In this document: in pieces, positions 9,743 to 20,675 of the stretch | Layout: each line of letters opens with the position of its first letter | Position numbering within the stretch: the stretch's first letter is position 1 | Assembly (NCBI GenBank): GCA_013368375.1 | Contig: JAACJP010000035.1 | Coordinates: forward strand, 395,071 to 459,070 | Direction: 5' to 3' | DNA from: Tricholomella constricta | Taxonomy: Eukaryota > Basidiomycota > Agaricomycetes > Agaricales > Lyophyllaceae | Length of the DNA: 64,000 bases | Position numbers and translations under genes: made by a program | The notes under the pieces: model-generated | What the model was told of the DNA's origin: nothing | Databases searched by the model: none | What the model saw: only the letters and a program-made list of their open reading frames with translations

Positions 9743-11017
9743 TCAATATTGTTCCTCCTCCTTGGATACTGTCACAATATCGTTCAATATGTCACGGCTA
9801 ACATCCTTCCAATCACCCTCTTCGGTATTCTGTACCGATAGAATGCCGGAGATATCGAAACAGTGACCCGCCCACGCCCCTCGGGCCACCTGAATGGGAC
9901 CGTCGTAGCAAATCGCCAAGTCCGGATCCGAGGACCAAGTGATTTTGAAGACCAAAACATGCTCGAAGCGGAGTCGCTCCAAAAACCACGTATCAGGCGT
10001 CTCCCACATATCTCTAATAGCGTCTCCACGGACATACTCCTCGGTGATGAGGTTGCGCAACACATATTCGCCACTGTAAAGTTGTTCAAAGTTGAGAGCT
10101 GGGGATTGTTGAATCAGCTTTCCCATGATGGTCGTGTCGAAGTAGGAGGCCCTCCCCCGAGGATGACTCTTGTTGCGCCCGCTGCTCGACAACTCCAGCC
10201 AAAATTGCCATAGTTCACTATATTCTTTACTGTAGTGTGCCTGGAGCTCGTGAAGGGCGGCGTCCGGATTCCGTGTCTGTAGCGAGACGAGTGGGTACAG
10301 GTGTGGAAAAATCTTATCGTATCGTTCGTAATAGGAAGTGATGTCAAGTTCGCGTCCGGCGTCAACTAGAGTTTGAAATTGAACGACTCCGATCTCCTCA
10401 GGGGTCAAGATGCCCCGTGGGAGGTCCTCAAGGTTAGCGTAATCGCCAAAGCAGATGAGCCTGTCTCCGGCCCAAGAGATGGTGAATACCATCTCGATAA
10501 AAGTTTCGAGGTGTCGCCGTCCGACTTCGTAAAGTCGTTGGCAGGTCATTGCGAAGCAGGCCATGTCTTCAAGGTTCACCAGTTCTTCATAGATGAGATC
10601 AATGAGCTCAGTCGACAATTGTGCAAGTCCTTTACAGGCGTAGTTTTCGGGAGAGCTGGATGATGACACTGAGCTGATGTGGCCACAAGGGTGGTGATAG
10701 GTATATACATACGGTGGGAGGTACCTGCTGAAGTGCCTCCAGAAGACAGGCTTAGGACTCAGATCGCTGTAAGACTTCGTGGTAATGCGCTTGTAGCCTG
10801 GCTCAGGGGACCACAGCGCGTTCATGAGAACTGTGTCGTTGTCCATTACCCAGAAAGCTTCTCCAAACTTCCCCGCCATTGAGGTTCTGACGGGGGAGGA
10901 GTTGTCGATGTTATAAACTTGAAAGTATTGGCCCATAAGCGAGAACAGCAATGGCGGATGACAATTGAAGACGTCAAGGTATGGCTTCATTATATTTTGT
11001 GACTCGTCGAGTATCAT
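9743..11017 (-). CDS. F-box domain protein
   Basis: 424 aa, uninterrupted frame from the ATG at 11017. Residues about 131-172 (LAQLSTELIDLIYEEL, then LVNLEDMACFAMTCQRLYEV) match an F-box: a Leu/Pro-type start, a helix, then the LxxLAxxCxRLY pattern. F-box proteins bind Skp1 and bring substrates to SCF ubiquitin ligases. The rest has no recognisable repeat; large families of such F-box proteins with unrelated tails are common in agaricomycetes. The region just before the F-box (about 105-125, Tyr/His/Ser rich) contains a possible 39 or 44 nt GTATGT...CAG intron. If it is spliced, 13 or so residues are lost and the F-box is unaffected. The stop lies 57 bp beyond the DNA transposon's target duplication, so the transposon landed at its 3' flank. 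Confidence 0.78.
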   Translation of the reverse strand: MILDESQNIMKPYLDVFNCHPPLLFSLMGQYFQVYNIDNSSPVRTSMAGKFGEAFWVMDNDTVLMNALWSPEPGYKRITTKSYSDLSPKPVFWRHFSRYLPPYVYTYHHPCGHISSVSSSSSPENYACKGLAQLSTELIDLIYEELVNLEDMACFAMTCQRLYEVGRRHLETFIEMVFTISWAGDRLICFGDYANLEDLPRGILTPEEIGVVQFQTLVDAGRELDITSYYERYDKIFPHLYPLVSLQTRNPDAALHELQAHYSKEYSELWQFWLELSSSGRNKSHPRGRASYFDTTIMGKLIQQSPALNFEQLYSGEYVLRNLITEEYVRGDAIRDMWETPDTWFLERLRFEHVLVFKITWSSDPDLAICYDGPIQVARGAWAGHCFDISGILSVQNTEEGDWKDVSRDILNDIVTVSKEEEQY

Positions 11018-12413
11018 GTGATCTGGTGATCCAGTCGGGTCAAGGCCTCATCAGCAAAATACGGCCATGCCAATCAATTTATCAGGCCCGGCTATGACGC
11101 TGGCCATTTGTTGCGCATATCGCTAGGACGGCGATGGAAGGGAAATGACTCAGAGGACAAGAAAACAAGCTGCAGGGCTCGTTAAGTCGTGATTATCCTT
11201 TCCCGAACAGGTGGTGTTCTAACGTCGAGACGCGAATGTCACTGATGCAGGGTCCAGGAGATATCCACCTCCAATTTCCGACAGATTGCATTTTTTATGG
11301 TCGGTGATGGATGCGGCGTGGTTGTTGGATTGAAGGTCACCAGAGATTCCAAAACAGAACTCGTCAGCAAGTACCTGTGAAGTGTGAGAAGTCCAGCATT
11401 CGCCCGAATCAAACTTCGCCGGTTTTGATGGATGCGAAAACGAAAGTCGCCCCAGACGAAAATCCCCCAACAAAAACCGCGGATCCTGACCGTTACAATC
11501 CAGCACGGTTTGTGATTGGCCTTTAAAAGTTTGTCTTTGCGATCCCGACAGAACTGTACCAGAACAACATCAAGTCAGTAGCAAAAGGAAACCCGCAATA
11601 TCTTGATCGCTTTCATTTTGCTAGAAAAATTCAGGTCTAAACGTCGAGCGGTCGGAACTGGATTCAAGGTTGCCCGTCCCATGATTATGCACATGAGGCG
11701 GGAGGAAATTTGAACGGGAGTTGCAGGCAACAGAGATTCTCCGAATGAATGAAACGGTAAGAAAGCTAATGAGAGAATTTGAAGGCGATCGGACTCGAGA
11801 GTCGGGTGACGATGTCAACTTCGGGCACAAATTCGCTTGGCGTTTGCCGGTACTGTGACCATGCGATCTATCAAACAGAAATCAGCTTACATTCTATTTT
11901 TACCCCCCACGCAACGTAAGTTCACATGGAGCACGTCTCCGCAAGTCCTTGATGTACAGCCCTCATTTCCAGCGCTATTCTATCAACAAAACCTTTCCTT
12001 CTAGAGTGCTCTCATGATAACTGTGAATTTCGAATGTACGCCACATTTCTGAAACTCATCATTTCAAGAACGCATAGTACCTGGAATTCGCTGATTCATA
12101 GTCACTGACAGCGAACATCGATGTGATAGTTTGTCGCGAAGATACACTGGATGAGGCCCCGAAATCGAGCCGGCATGCTATCGTCTGCTGTCGAGCAGAG
12201 TACCTGCTCGGAAAAAAACTTCAATGGTTGTGGTAAATATAGAGCAGTCAGACGGATGGTTTTCGGGCTTTAACCTGCATCACTGGTCTTCTGACTGTCA
12301 ACACAATGCATTTGATGTCACTGCTACCCACGAATAGCACTTTGTCCAACATGGAAGATGCAGTACCCTTCGCGCGAGCACAAACCACGCCGGATATTTT
12401 CCGACCTACCTCG
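11018..12413. other. Intergenic, divergent promoters of the F-box and cellulase genes
   Basis: No coding frame with splice or similarity support. The right part should hold the cellulase upstream control region. I did not find a binding site I would defend. Confidence 0.55.
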
Positions 12414-12420
12414 TATAAAA
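12414..12420 (+). promoter_or_regulatory. TATA box of the cellobiohydrolase gene
   Basis: TATAAAA 83 bp before the ATG, followed by CT-rich sequence. This is a good position for a highly expressed fungal secretory gene. Confidence 0.7.
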
Positions 12421-12502
12421 GTACGTTCGCATTCTCGAAACCCTCAGTCAGTTCAACTACTACACCGGCCTCAGTTCAACGAATCGACAAAACTCTGCTA
12501 CG

Positions 12503-14164
12503 ATGTTCCCAAAACTCGCCCTCCTCTCTCTCTCCTACCTCGCCGTCGTCTGCGCCCAGCAGGTAGGCACCAACACAGCTGAAAATCACCCCCAGATGTC
12601 TTGGCAAAAGTGCACGACTGGTGGTGGTTGCACCCAGACTTCCGGCTCTGTCGTTCTCGACGCGAACTGGCGTTGGGTCCACAACGTCGGCGGATTCACC
12701 AACTGCTACACCGGCAACACGTGGGACACGACACTTTGCCCCGATACCAAGACTTGTGCCGCCAACTGCGCTTTGGATGGCGCTGACTACGCCGGAACCT
12801 ACGGTATCACATCCAGCGGTAATGCTCTGACCCTCAAGTTCGTCACAAATTCCGCCCAAAAGAACATCGGCTCCCGCGTCTACCTCATGTCCAGCGACAC
12901 CCAGTACCAGATGTTCAAGCTTTTGAACCAGGAGTTCACCTTCGACGTCGACGTTTCCAACCTTCCTTGCGGTCTTAACGGCGCTCTCTACTTCTCCGAG
13001 ATGGACGCTGATGGTGGAGTTTCCAAGTACCCGACCAACAAGGCCGGTGCCAAGTACGGAACTGGCTACTGCGATTCTCAATGCCCGCGAGACATCAAGT
13101 TCATCGCCGGAGAGGTAAGCAATTGTTGTACGATTATTTGGTCTCCGGATGTTAACGAAATTGCTACATAGTCCAACTCTGCTGGCTGGACACCATCGCC
13201 TAACGACGTCAACGCTGGTACTGGCAACTACGGTGCCTGCTGTAACGAAATGGACGTTTGGGAAGCCAACTCCGTATCTTCCGCCTACACCCCCCATCCC
13301 TGCACGCAGACAGGTCTTGTGCGCTGCACTGGCACTGCTTGCGGTGGCAGCAGCAACCGTTACGGTTCCATTTGCGACCCCGACGGTTGCGATTTCAACT
13401 CGTACCGTATGGGTGACACGTCCTTCTACGGCAGGGGCTTGACCGTCGACACCTCTTCCAAATTCACCGTCGTCACTCAGTTCATCACCAACACCGGCAC
13501 TGCTTCTGGCACGCTCAGCGAAATCCGTCGCTTATACGTCCAGAACGGCAGGGTCATCCAGAACTCCAAGGTCAACGTCCCTGGCATGACTGCCTACGAT
13601 TCCATCACCCCCGGTTTCTGCTCCGCCGCAAAGACCGCCTTCGGAGACAGGGACAGCTTCGGAGAGAAGGGCGGGTTCTCGAACATGAGCAAGGCTGCTG
13701 CCAACGGCATGGTTTTGGTCATGAGTATCTGGGACGACCACGCAGCCAACATGCTCTGGCTCGACAGCAGCTACCCCACCACCGCCGACCCCAGCAAGCC
13801 TGGTATCAAGCGTGGAACGTGCCCCACCACCTCCGGTGTTCCTACCGATGTCGAGCAGAACTCTCCCAACTCGTCCGTCACCTACTCAAACATCAGGTTC
13901 GGTGACATCGGCTCGACCTACACCGGTTCCGGCTCTGGCACCACCACCTCCGGAGGAGGCACCACCACGACGAGCTCACCTCCCCCCAGCTCCACTCAAG
14001 TCAAGTACGGGCAATGGTGAGTTCGCGTTTATTATTACCAATTGCTTCGAATTTAATCTTCATTTTACCTCTTCAGTGGTGGTATCGGCTGGACTGGCCC
14101 CACTGTCTGCGCCAGTGGATCCACCTGCCAGGTTCAGAACCCCTACTACAGCCAGTGCCTCTAA
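12503..14164 (+). CDS. GH7 cellobiohydrolase I with C-terminal CBM1
   Basis: Exo-acting retaining cellulase, cutting cellobiose from the reducing ends of cellulose; secreted. Exons are 12503-13114, 13172-14016 and 14077-14164; both introns are GT-AG and in phase, giving 514 aa. A signal peptide (1-18) ends VVCA before QQVG, giving the usual N-terminal Gln. The GH7 core spans about 19-455 and holds the catalytic motif EMDVWEAN at 230-237, with nucleophile Glu230, Asp232 and acid/base Glu235. Many paired Cys and the [16 protein letters not shown] substrate-tunnel strand are present. A Gly/Thr/Ser/Pro linker (about 457-477) leads to a CBM1 (479-514) with [15 protein letters not shown] and the YYSQCL end. 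The last intron splits the CBM1 first Cys codon. Length and layout are those of a full CBHI, and nothing is broken. The TATA box lies at 12414. Confidence 0.97.
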
Positions 14165-16042
14165 AGCAGAAGTATCCAAGGCTATTTACTAGAGCAGCAG
14201 TTTCTTGATTCCCTCGTAGCAGCGCCTTCTGTAGTTCTTATCTCTTCCTCCCTTGTCACGTTTTCCCTTCTTTTGGGTGGTCGGCGACAGTCGCCCTCCG
14301 GTAGTTTGGAGCCTTGACGGGAGGGAGTCACTTCTATACAATCATGTTTCGCTCGTACAACAAATTGAAATCACTATCTGCGCTGTAAAAATTATGCAAG
14401 TGAAGCGTTCAATTGTTGGAATTCAGCATCAGCCGGCTCGTGGCTAGCGGGAATATATTGCGATCATAAACAAGAAGACACAGACATAAACTAACGATTT
14501 CTGGTCTCGTCTTTTCCAAGAACAACGATAAGAAGCTTCAAGTGGTGCCACACAACTTTTGTGATGATGCCCACATGACGGTTTTTGTGGCGTCAACCCT
14601 TTGCGTTTCTCTGAAGTACACACCACACTTTCTCGCCCAAGGCGCATCCTTCAGGAAGATCGGTGCACGAGCATTAGGGAACGAGAAAAAGAAGTCGAAT
14701 CATTAGCCAGCTCAAAACTGACGAATGGCTTATAAGTACTAAGCCATGAGATGTCCCGGCTTGTGCAATGGTCCATTGAAAATGGGGACGGTGACCTCAG
14801 ACCGGGCCGGCAGTTAAAAGCTGGCGTGCCAACTAGTTCTTTCGAAAGGGAAGACCAAAACCTTTCGTGATTTCAGGTAACAGTGGCGCAACGATAAATT
14901 TTCCGTCAGGCACCGAATGCTCTCAACAGCTCACGTCATGGGTCGACGTAGAGCATTGCACCCCATGTACACATATACCATATCGCGGGCCCATCCAACA
15001 AGCCTAGCATCGCTGTTATTCTATGCTGTGACTCTCCGTGAGTAGGTACTTCAACCAGGCATTGAGGCGGAGCACGATCATGATGCCACATAACAAATTG
15101 CAAGAGAGGGGTCGGTCAACACATCAAAAAAAAAAAAGGAAACTAATCCGTACAAATTCAAAAAAGGCAAAAAAGGCGAAGAGGAGAGAATGGAGAATGG
15201 GGAGAATGGAGAATAGAGACAAGGAGCGAGATACCGACATAGCGAGGAGGGGATAAGATAAGATACGAGTATGGTTATGGTTTGTAGTTATAGTTATAGA
15301 ACAGTATTGGTTTGGATGATGATCCAGGCAGGCACGACGAGGGCACGAGGGCATGAGGGAGAGTGAAGGGAAAGGTGAGCGGTGAGCGTACGGGTACTGA
15401 CATATTGACACCGAACCAATGAAACCACCCGAGGCTGTAGTAGTAGTAAGAGCAAAGAGCAAAAAGGGATAGGGGGGGGGGGGCGGGGCTCCCGTTTACC
15501 AGCGTCTTTCTGCCTGCAAAAGATGCCGCGCGTATAGCTATGGGTGGGGGCGCATGGCTCGATGCACAGTATTTTATGGTGGGAGCGGGGAGGCGATGGC
15601 GATACGCATTATGTACTTGTATTGGGTTTAGGATGAGGATGGGGCCGCGGGGTAATGGCGGCGACGGGACCATAGATGAAAGCAACGTGTTCGTGCTCAT
15701 GCCGGTTGATTGGATGCGGATGCGGATGAGAGAGGAAATGAGGGGAAGGGAACGGAGAAATGGTGATGGTGGATGATGAGGGTCCATGAGAATTATGCGG
15801 GATGAGTGGGATGGATGGATGGATGGATGGATGGATGGATGAAGCATTGCGGTGGTGCACATATGTTTTGTTCCGGGGTAACGATCCAGCGCGACAATGC
15901 GACAATGAGATGATAATGATATTCCAGGCGGAGCGGGGCATGAGGTGAACGGGAACGGCATATGCGAGAGCTTCTTGGGGCATGGCAAGGGGGAGACGGA
16001 TGAGACAGACGTGGACGACAACGGAGCACGACAGCAAACGCA
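14165..16042. other. Intergenic, cellulase and Cdh1 3' flanks (convergent)
   Basis: The cellulase (+) and Cdh1 (-) genes converge here. It holds A-rich tracts (15124-15200), GA-rich low-complexity sequence and a tetranucleotide repeat. The open frames across it follow the simple sequence and are not credible genes. Confidence 0.6.
15808..15841. repeat. (GGAT)n microsatellite
   Basis: About eight tandem GGAT units in the 3' flank of the Cdh1 gene. Confidence 0.85.
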
Positions 16043-17934
16043 TCACCGGATAAGCTTTCCGTAATCCAGTCTGCTCTCTCTGCCCCTTTCCGTTTTCTCC
16101 TTCTTCGGGAACGCATTCCAGAATCGCAGCGTCTCGTCCCCGGCGCCTGTCACTATCGTCTCGCCGTCGGGGCTCATGGCAAGGTACAGGACACGATTGG
16201 TGTGCCCTGTGAGTGAAGCCACCATATTCAGTGTCGGGTACTTCCAAATGCATATCTGGTTCTGGGCGGTCGTAGAGGAGAAGCCGTGCGTCGAAACAAG
16301 CTCGTGCGACGTGAGTGACCAGATGAGGTTACACACCTGTGCCATCCAACGTCAAAATTCCATCCCGAGGTATGACCAGCTAAATTACGCACCTGACTCC
16401 CCGTGTCCAGCTCATTAAGCATCGTCCCATTGATTGTGTTCCAAAACCTTATATGCTTGTCCTGCGTCCCCCCACCCGTCGCCAGCACCCCCGACACATG
16501 CGGATCCCACGCCAGCGCCTTTACCGCCGCGGTATGCTCATGGAACTTCCACAACGGCGCATCCCCCGGCCCTGTATCGTCCCCGCCGCTCGTACTCGCA
16601 CTCCCACTGGCGCCAACCGCGCCCGTCTGTCGCCCCGCTGCCGCCCCACGCTTCGAGCCCCGTAGGTCCCAGATACACACCTTGTTGTCGTTCCCCCCGC
16701 TCGCGAGGTTTGCGGCGCCAGGCCCGCCGTCTCCGCTCCACTTAAGCCCGCAGACCTCCTGACGGTGCCCCGTGCATCGCTTGAAGGGCCGCGTGACGGA
16801 GTCGCGTACGTCACGATGGTGTACCGTGCGGTCACGAGAGCCCGAAGAGAGCACATGTGCGTTCCATGCGAGGGCGCCGATGCGTTGGGAATGTGCACCC
16901 TGGTAGGTGCGCTGTAGCTGGAGAGTGTTGGCGTCGTATATGTGAAGGCGGCCTGCGAGGGTGCCGACTGCCAATGTCGTTCCCTGGGAGATGAAGTGTA
17001 AGTTACGGCGGATGTTTGGAAAAGACAGGAGGCGGAATGTACCTTTTGCACCCATGACACGGAACTGATGGTGTCGTTCGAATCGGCCAAATCGCACAGC
17101 TTTGACACAGCTGCATTGTGCGCTGTCCACAGGTATACACACGAGCCCAATCCCACCCCAAGCACATTCGTGCTTGACCAATCGACGAGATTGAGATAAA
17201 AGTCGTCTGCGAGGTCCGGTGCGTCGAGGACCCGATACGGTGTCTTGCAGACGCTTCGCAGCTGTCGTCTCGGGCTCTCGAGCAGGTGCCGGCTTTCGGC
17301 TCTGACCGGACTCATCGAGTAGGCCTCGTCTGTTGGGGTGTCTAGGCGTCGAGTCGGCGTGCCAGGATTGGAAGCGGGGGAGTTGTATGCAAACAGGCGG
17401 CGGCGGGTAGGTGTGGATGGCGGGACAGAAGAGCTGGATGCGATGGGGGTGGGGCGTGTGGGAGATATTGGGCGGCGTGGCGAGGGCGGCGTCACCTCGG
17501 TGTGTAGAATGGATGTGAAGATGGCATTGGCTTGTTCTGAAAGTGAAAGGTCAGACAACTGAGCCCTTGTACGGTGAAGCGTCATACGCACCTTTAAGAG
17601 CATCAGATTCGGATGGTATTATCCTGTTCTTGGAAGGGGTGGATGGACCGCCTTCGTCCATGAGATGGAAGGATGTGCGCATATCGCCGGCATCCCTCGA
17701 GGGCACAAAGCGGTCGCCGTAGTCTCTTGCGACCCTCGGAATGTCGACAGGAGATTCTGGACCGCCACTGCTGCTGCTGGTGTTTGGTCGGGAATCCAAG
17801 GACGGCGTCGATGCCGGTGCCACTCCGAAGATGGGATTAGCGCGAGGGCGATTCCGTCTCGGAGTATCATCATCGTGATCCAGTTGTGCTGCGCGCAGAC
17901 GTTTGCCGAATGGCGAGTTCTTGAGCCCAGACAT
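16043..17934 (-). CDS. APC/C activator, Cdh1 / Fizzy-related (Cdc20 family WD40 protein)
   Basis: Substrate-recruiting activator of the anaphase-promoting complex, acting in mitotic exit and G1. Exons are 17592-17934, 17043-17536, 16393-16983 and 16043-16336; introns of 53-59 nt keep phase, giving 573 aa. The C-box GDRFVPSR lies at 73-80, followed by Ser/Pro-rich sequence with many CDK-type SP/TP sites. The family entry motif LADDFYLNLVDWSS precedes a WD40 propeller; the blades include LAVGTLAGRLHIYD, SSGSRDRT, LASGGNDNKVCIWD and TGAGDETLRFWN. The protein ends KLIR with the Ile-Arg tail that docks on APC/C subunits. VLGVGLGSCVYLWTAHN and the SP-rich N-terminus favour Cdh1/Fzr over Cdc20. A low-complexity Gly/Ser/Ala insertion sits between blades (about residues 385-410). 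Confidence 0.94.
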
Positions 17935-18226
17935 AAGAGCTGGGGTTTGGTGGTTGAACCGATGGTTTGTCGGGTTGTTGGTCGTCGTTTTGGCTCGTTG
18001 TGGGAGTGGAAGGCACTTATAAGATACCTCGGCAGGTTGAAAGGCAAGGTCAGTTAGATTGCAGCATAGAGAGCGAAAAAATGAAGGAGAGCGGGCGAGG
18101 CGAGGAGAAGATGGTCGCGGTTCAGAGCTAACCCTCGGTTAGGGTTAGAATATGCCGACGCGTTGCCCTCGTGCCACCGTGTGACAAATTGTCAACATGA
18201 CTCTGAACAAAAAGGGTAAGTACTCC

Positions 18227-18309
18227 TGGACACACCCGGAATTGAACCGGGGACCGCCCGCAGACGCGGAATGCTAAGCGGGCGTGATAACCAACTACAC
18301 CATGTGCCC
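18227..18309 (-). tRNA. tRNA-Ala(AGC) with a 9 nt intron
   Basis: 83 nt on the minus strand. The acceptor arm GGGCACA pairs with TGTGTCC (one G-U), and the discriminator is A. The D-arm is GTGTAGTTGGTTATCAC. The anticodon stem CCCGC/GCGGG encloses TTAGCAT with AGC at the anticodon, plus about nine extra bases after position 37, the standard place for a nuclear tRNA intron. The T-arm CCCCGGTTCAATTCCGGGG-type fold is intact. It lies 100 bp upstream of the nucleoporin-like gene on the other strand. Confidence 0.9.
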
Positions 18310-18409
18310 ATGTGGAGCATGGGAGCAATGTTTAGTCAATACAAATATAGTAATTCGTTCCCATGCGAGCAAGGTGAGAGATGATTGAAGTTGTACAGTA
18401 CCTGCCACG

Positions 18410-19385
18410 ATGTCGCTCGCTGGGCCCGACCCGCTCTTTATGTGTGTCGCAGTGGCGCATGAATCACCCGGGAAAAGCTTCGAGGTCGCTCTGCTTCCGT
18501 TGTTCTCGTTCCAGTCAATACTCACGCGTCTTTCTCCCATTCCCCGCCTCGCCACCTATATCTACAGGAGCTCCGCATCGACGACTACATCCGTTTCTAC
18601 AGCACCACCGGCCGCCCACCCCCACCGTGCCCGCAAGAGCCTACCGATGAAGCCCTACGCGCCCGCTCAGGCCTGCCCCCGCTCTTCAAGCCCTTTGCCG
18701 AAAGATCCCTCGCGTCCTCCACCAGCCGCCCCACCGATCTCCCCAACGCCCAGACCTTCTCCGCACCCAAATACGAGGGCGAATTCCTACACTCCATTTC
18801 CGCCATGGCCCCGTACGAGGCGTTCAGCCATGAGGTGCGTCCTTGTGTGCCAATCACTCACCCCGCCTGTTCGAATTGCGCTTTGCGCGCTCTCTGTGCT
18901 TTTGACTCCCACAGGAATTACGATACTATGCCTACCTCAAGGGAAACAAGACCGCGCCCGCGCACATCACCATGACGCCCTTTGTCCCGTCTCCCCCGCC
19001 CACGGACGCTTCCGCCACTATACGGATCCTCGACCTGCCAGGACAGGGAGAACAGATGATGACCATATCCACACAACCCGCATACGCCGGCCACAGTCTC
19101 GAGGTGAGTCCTTCCCAATTCTACTGCCCGCGAACCTGCCGCTCGCCCACCTTTCCCCTGTCTGTCCCTGTTTTCTCTCCTCCGGGCACTACTCAACCAA
19201 ACCCTATCGCATCCCAGGAGCTCCGCCTAGCCTACATACAAGCCGGCCTCCAACTCACCTCCGCTGAAATCCTAGCCCGCACCCCACGCCCACCATCTCT
19301 CTTCGGCTCCGGTGCTAGCACTAGCACCGGAGCCAGCACCGGTGGAGGGCTCTTCTCACGCCCAGCAGGCGTGCGGCTCTTCTAG
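18410..19385 (+). CDS. Nucleoporin-like SFEELR-repeat protein
   Basis: Exons are 18410-18484, 18568-18834, 18915-19103 and 19218-19385, giving 232 aa; all three introns are phase 0. Each internal exon begins with an ELR repeat: GKSFE|ELRIDDYIRFY, AFSHE|ELRYYAYLKG and GHSLE|ELRLAYIQAG. SFEELRxxDY motifs are known from Nup98/Nup100-type nucleoporins next to their FG regions, and the C-terminus here has a short Phe/Gly/Ser/Thr-rich stretch (SLFGSGAS...GGGLFSRP). It lacks a full FG domain and the autoproteolytic domain, so it is either a small paralogue or a shortened copy. The start is chosen as the first in-frame ATG after the tRNA gene, only about 100 bp upstream, which leaves little room for a promoter; an upstream exon cannot be excluded. 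Confidence 0.65.
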
Positions 19386-20063
19386 CCGCCGCCGCCGCCC
19401 GCTGGCCTGAGCCCCCGTTCTCACCCAGTTCCTGCCCAGTGAGGGTGGTGCGGGGTCTTGGGTCAGGGGCACTTTGTGAGGATGCATGCATACATCGCTA
19501 TCGCTATCGCCGTCGACGCTTGAGAACACACAACACGCCGCGACTCTTGGATGCAGGAGCGCGCGTACGGGAACTTGGAAGCGCGTGTTGGGCTTGTAGG
19601 TGGGCGGCCAAGGTGAAATTGTGATCGCAATTGGCTTTGGAATTTTTAGAGTGAGAGAGGGAGAGAGAGAGGTTTTTGTGTATACCTGGACCCCCCTTTG
19701 AGGACCCAAAACGAAACGAGACGAATAGAGGGGGGTGCACATGCTTTGTTATTGAGTACTTGTATTATTGTTGTATCATTGCACGAGTTTCATTTAGATA
19801 CCCCATTGCCCGCCACTTGCTCTTCATTTACACAACCTGCACACTGGACATTGGTCAACATGCGCAGAGAACAATAAATAACGACGATATATGCGGGGCG
19901 TGATAAACAACTACACCATGTGCCCGTGGCGCGCATTATGGCGCGTGTCCAACCCGTCTCTGCGCCGCCGCACCTGCGGTCGTGTTAGAAAGTACAATCT
20001 GTGCAAAGAAATAAAAAAAATAAGGCAGGAAAATGGAGGTCATAGAAATATCTATTAGACTAT
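19386..20063. other. Intergenic with a tRNA 5'-half remnant
   Basis: 3' flank of the nucleoporin-like gene, with no coding frame I trust. It contains the tRNA-Ala fragment listed separately. Confidence 0.55.
19893..19925 (-). pseudogene. tRNA-Ala 5'-half fragment
   Basis: The minus strand reads GGGCACATGGTGTAGTTG and on through the D-arm to the anticodon stem, matching the complete tRNA-Ala at 18227-18309 with a couple of changes. It stops before the anticodon; the T-arm and 3' acceptor strand are absent. Confidence 0.75.
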
Positions 20064-20104
20064 TGTACGCACCCGGAGTTGTACCGGAAACCGGGTTCAT
20101 TCGA

Positions 20105-20118
20105 TGCTCAGGGTCAGA
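20105..20118. repeat. LINE target-site duplication, left copy
   Basis: TGCTCAGGGTCAGA, identical to 26810-26823. Confidence 0.85.
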
Positions 20119-20675
20119 TGATGATGATGATGAATTCTGTTTTGACTGCCGGACAAGCTACACTATAGAGCTAAGAGGCAGGGCGTGGCCAAATAATAGT
20201 AAAGTAAGGTGTGTGTAAGTATTTTCGGGCGGTGGGTCTAAAATTCTCTGTGTGTGGGTATTATCGGTCGTTGGTATGTGGCGATCGACGTTCGAGAGTG
20301 TGTTGGGGGTTATATGAATATACTGTTAGAGTTAGTGCATGGGTTTGCATGGGCGCATGTGGGAATAATAGGGGTATATCGTATGGGTGATAGAAAAGAA
20401 AGAGAAAAGAAAAGAAAATTTGTTTTCGTCCCGGTCAGTCTCGATGGCGCGTCTTTAGGAGACGCGTCCGGTTGATGTCGCGCTATAGTAGGTGGGTGGG
20501 TTTGGTGGTGTGTTGAGTGGGGTGGTTTCGCTGGCGCCGGTTTGGTTGGCTGCGTTTGTGGTGTCTCCCGTGTTCGGTCGTGTGGGCGGATGTCCGCCTC
20601 CCTTGTCTCCCTCCTGTCTCCTGTCCCTCTGTCCTCTCCTTTTCTCTCCTCCCCTCCTTCCACTCCCTTCTCCCC

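Noticed and set aside
12476..13297. Long antisense frame (273 codons) over the cellulase first exon
   Set aside because: GC-rich third positions of the GH7 gene leave the opposite frame open; no domain, and it spans an intron.
15275..16253. Minus-strand frames of 214-248 codons downstream of Cdh1
   Set aside because: His/Pro/Ser-rich translations of simple repeats (GGAT)n and GA-rich DNA; no homology or splice support.
19893..19925. A second working tRNA-Ala
   Set aside because: Only the 5' half is present; no T-arm or 3' acceptor strand.
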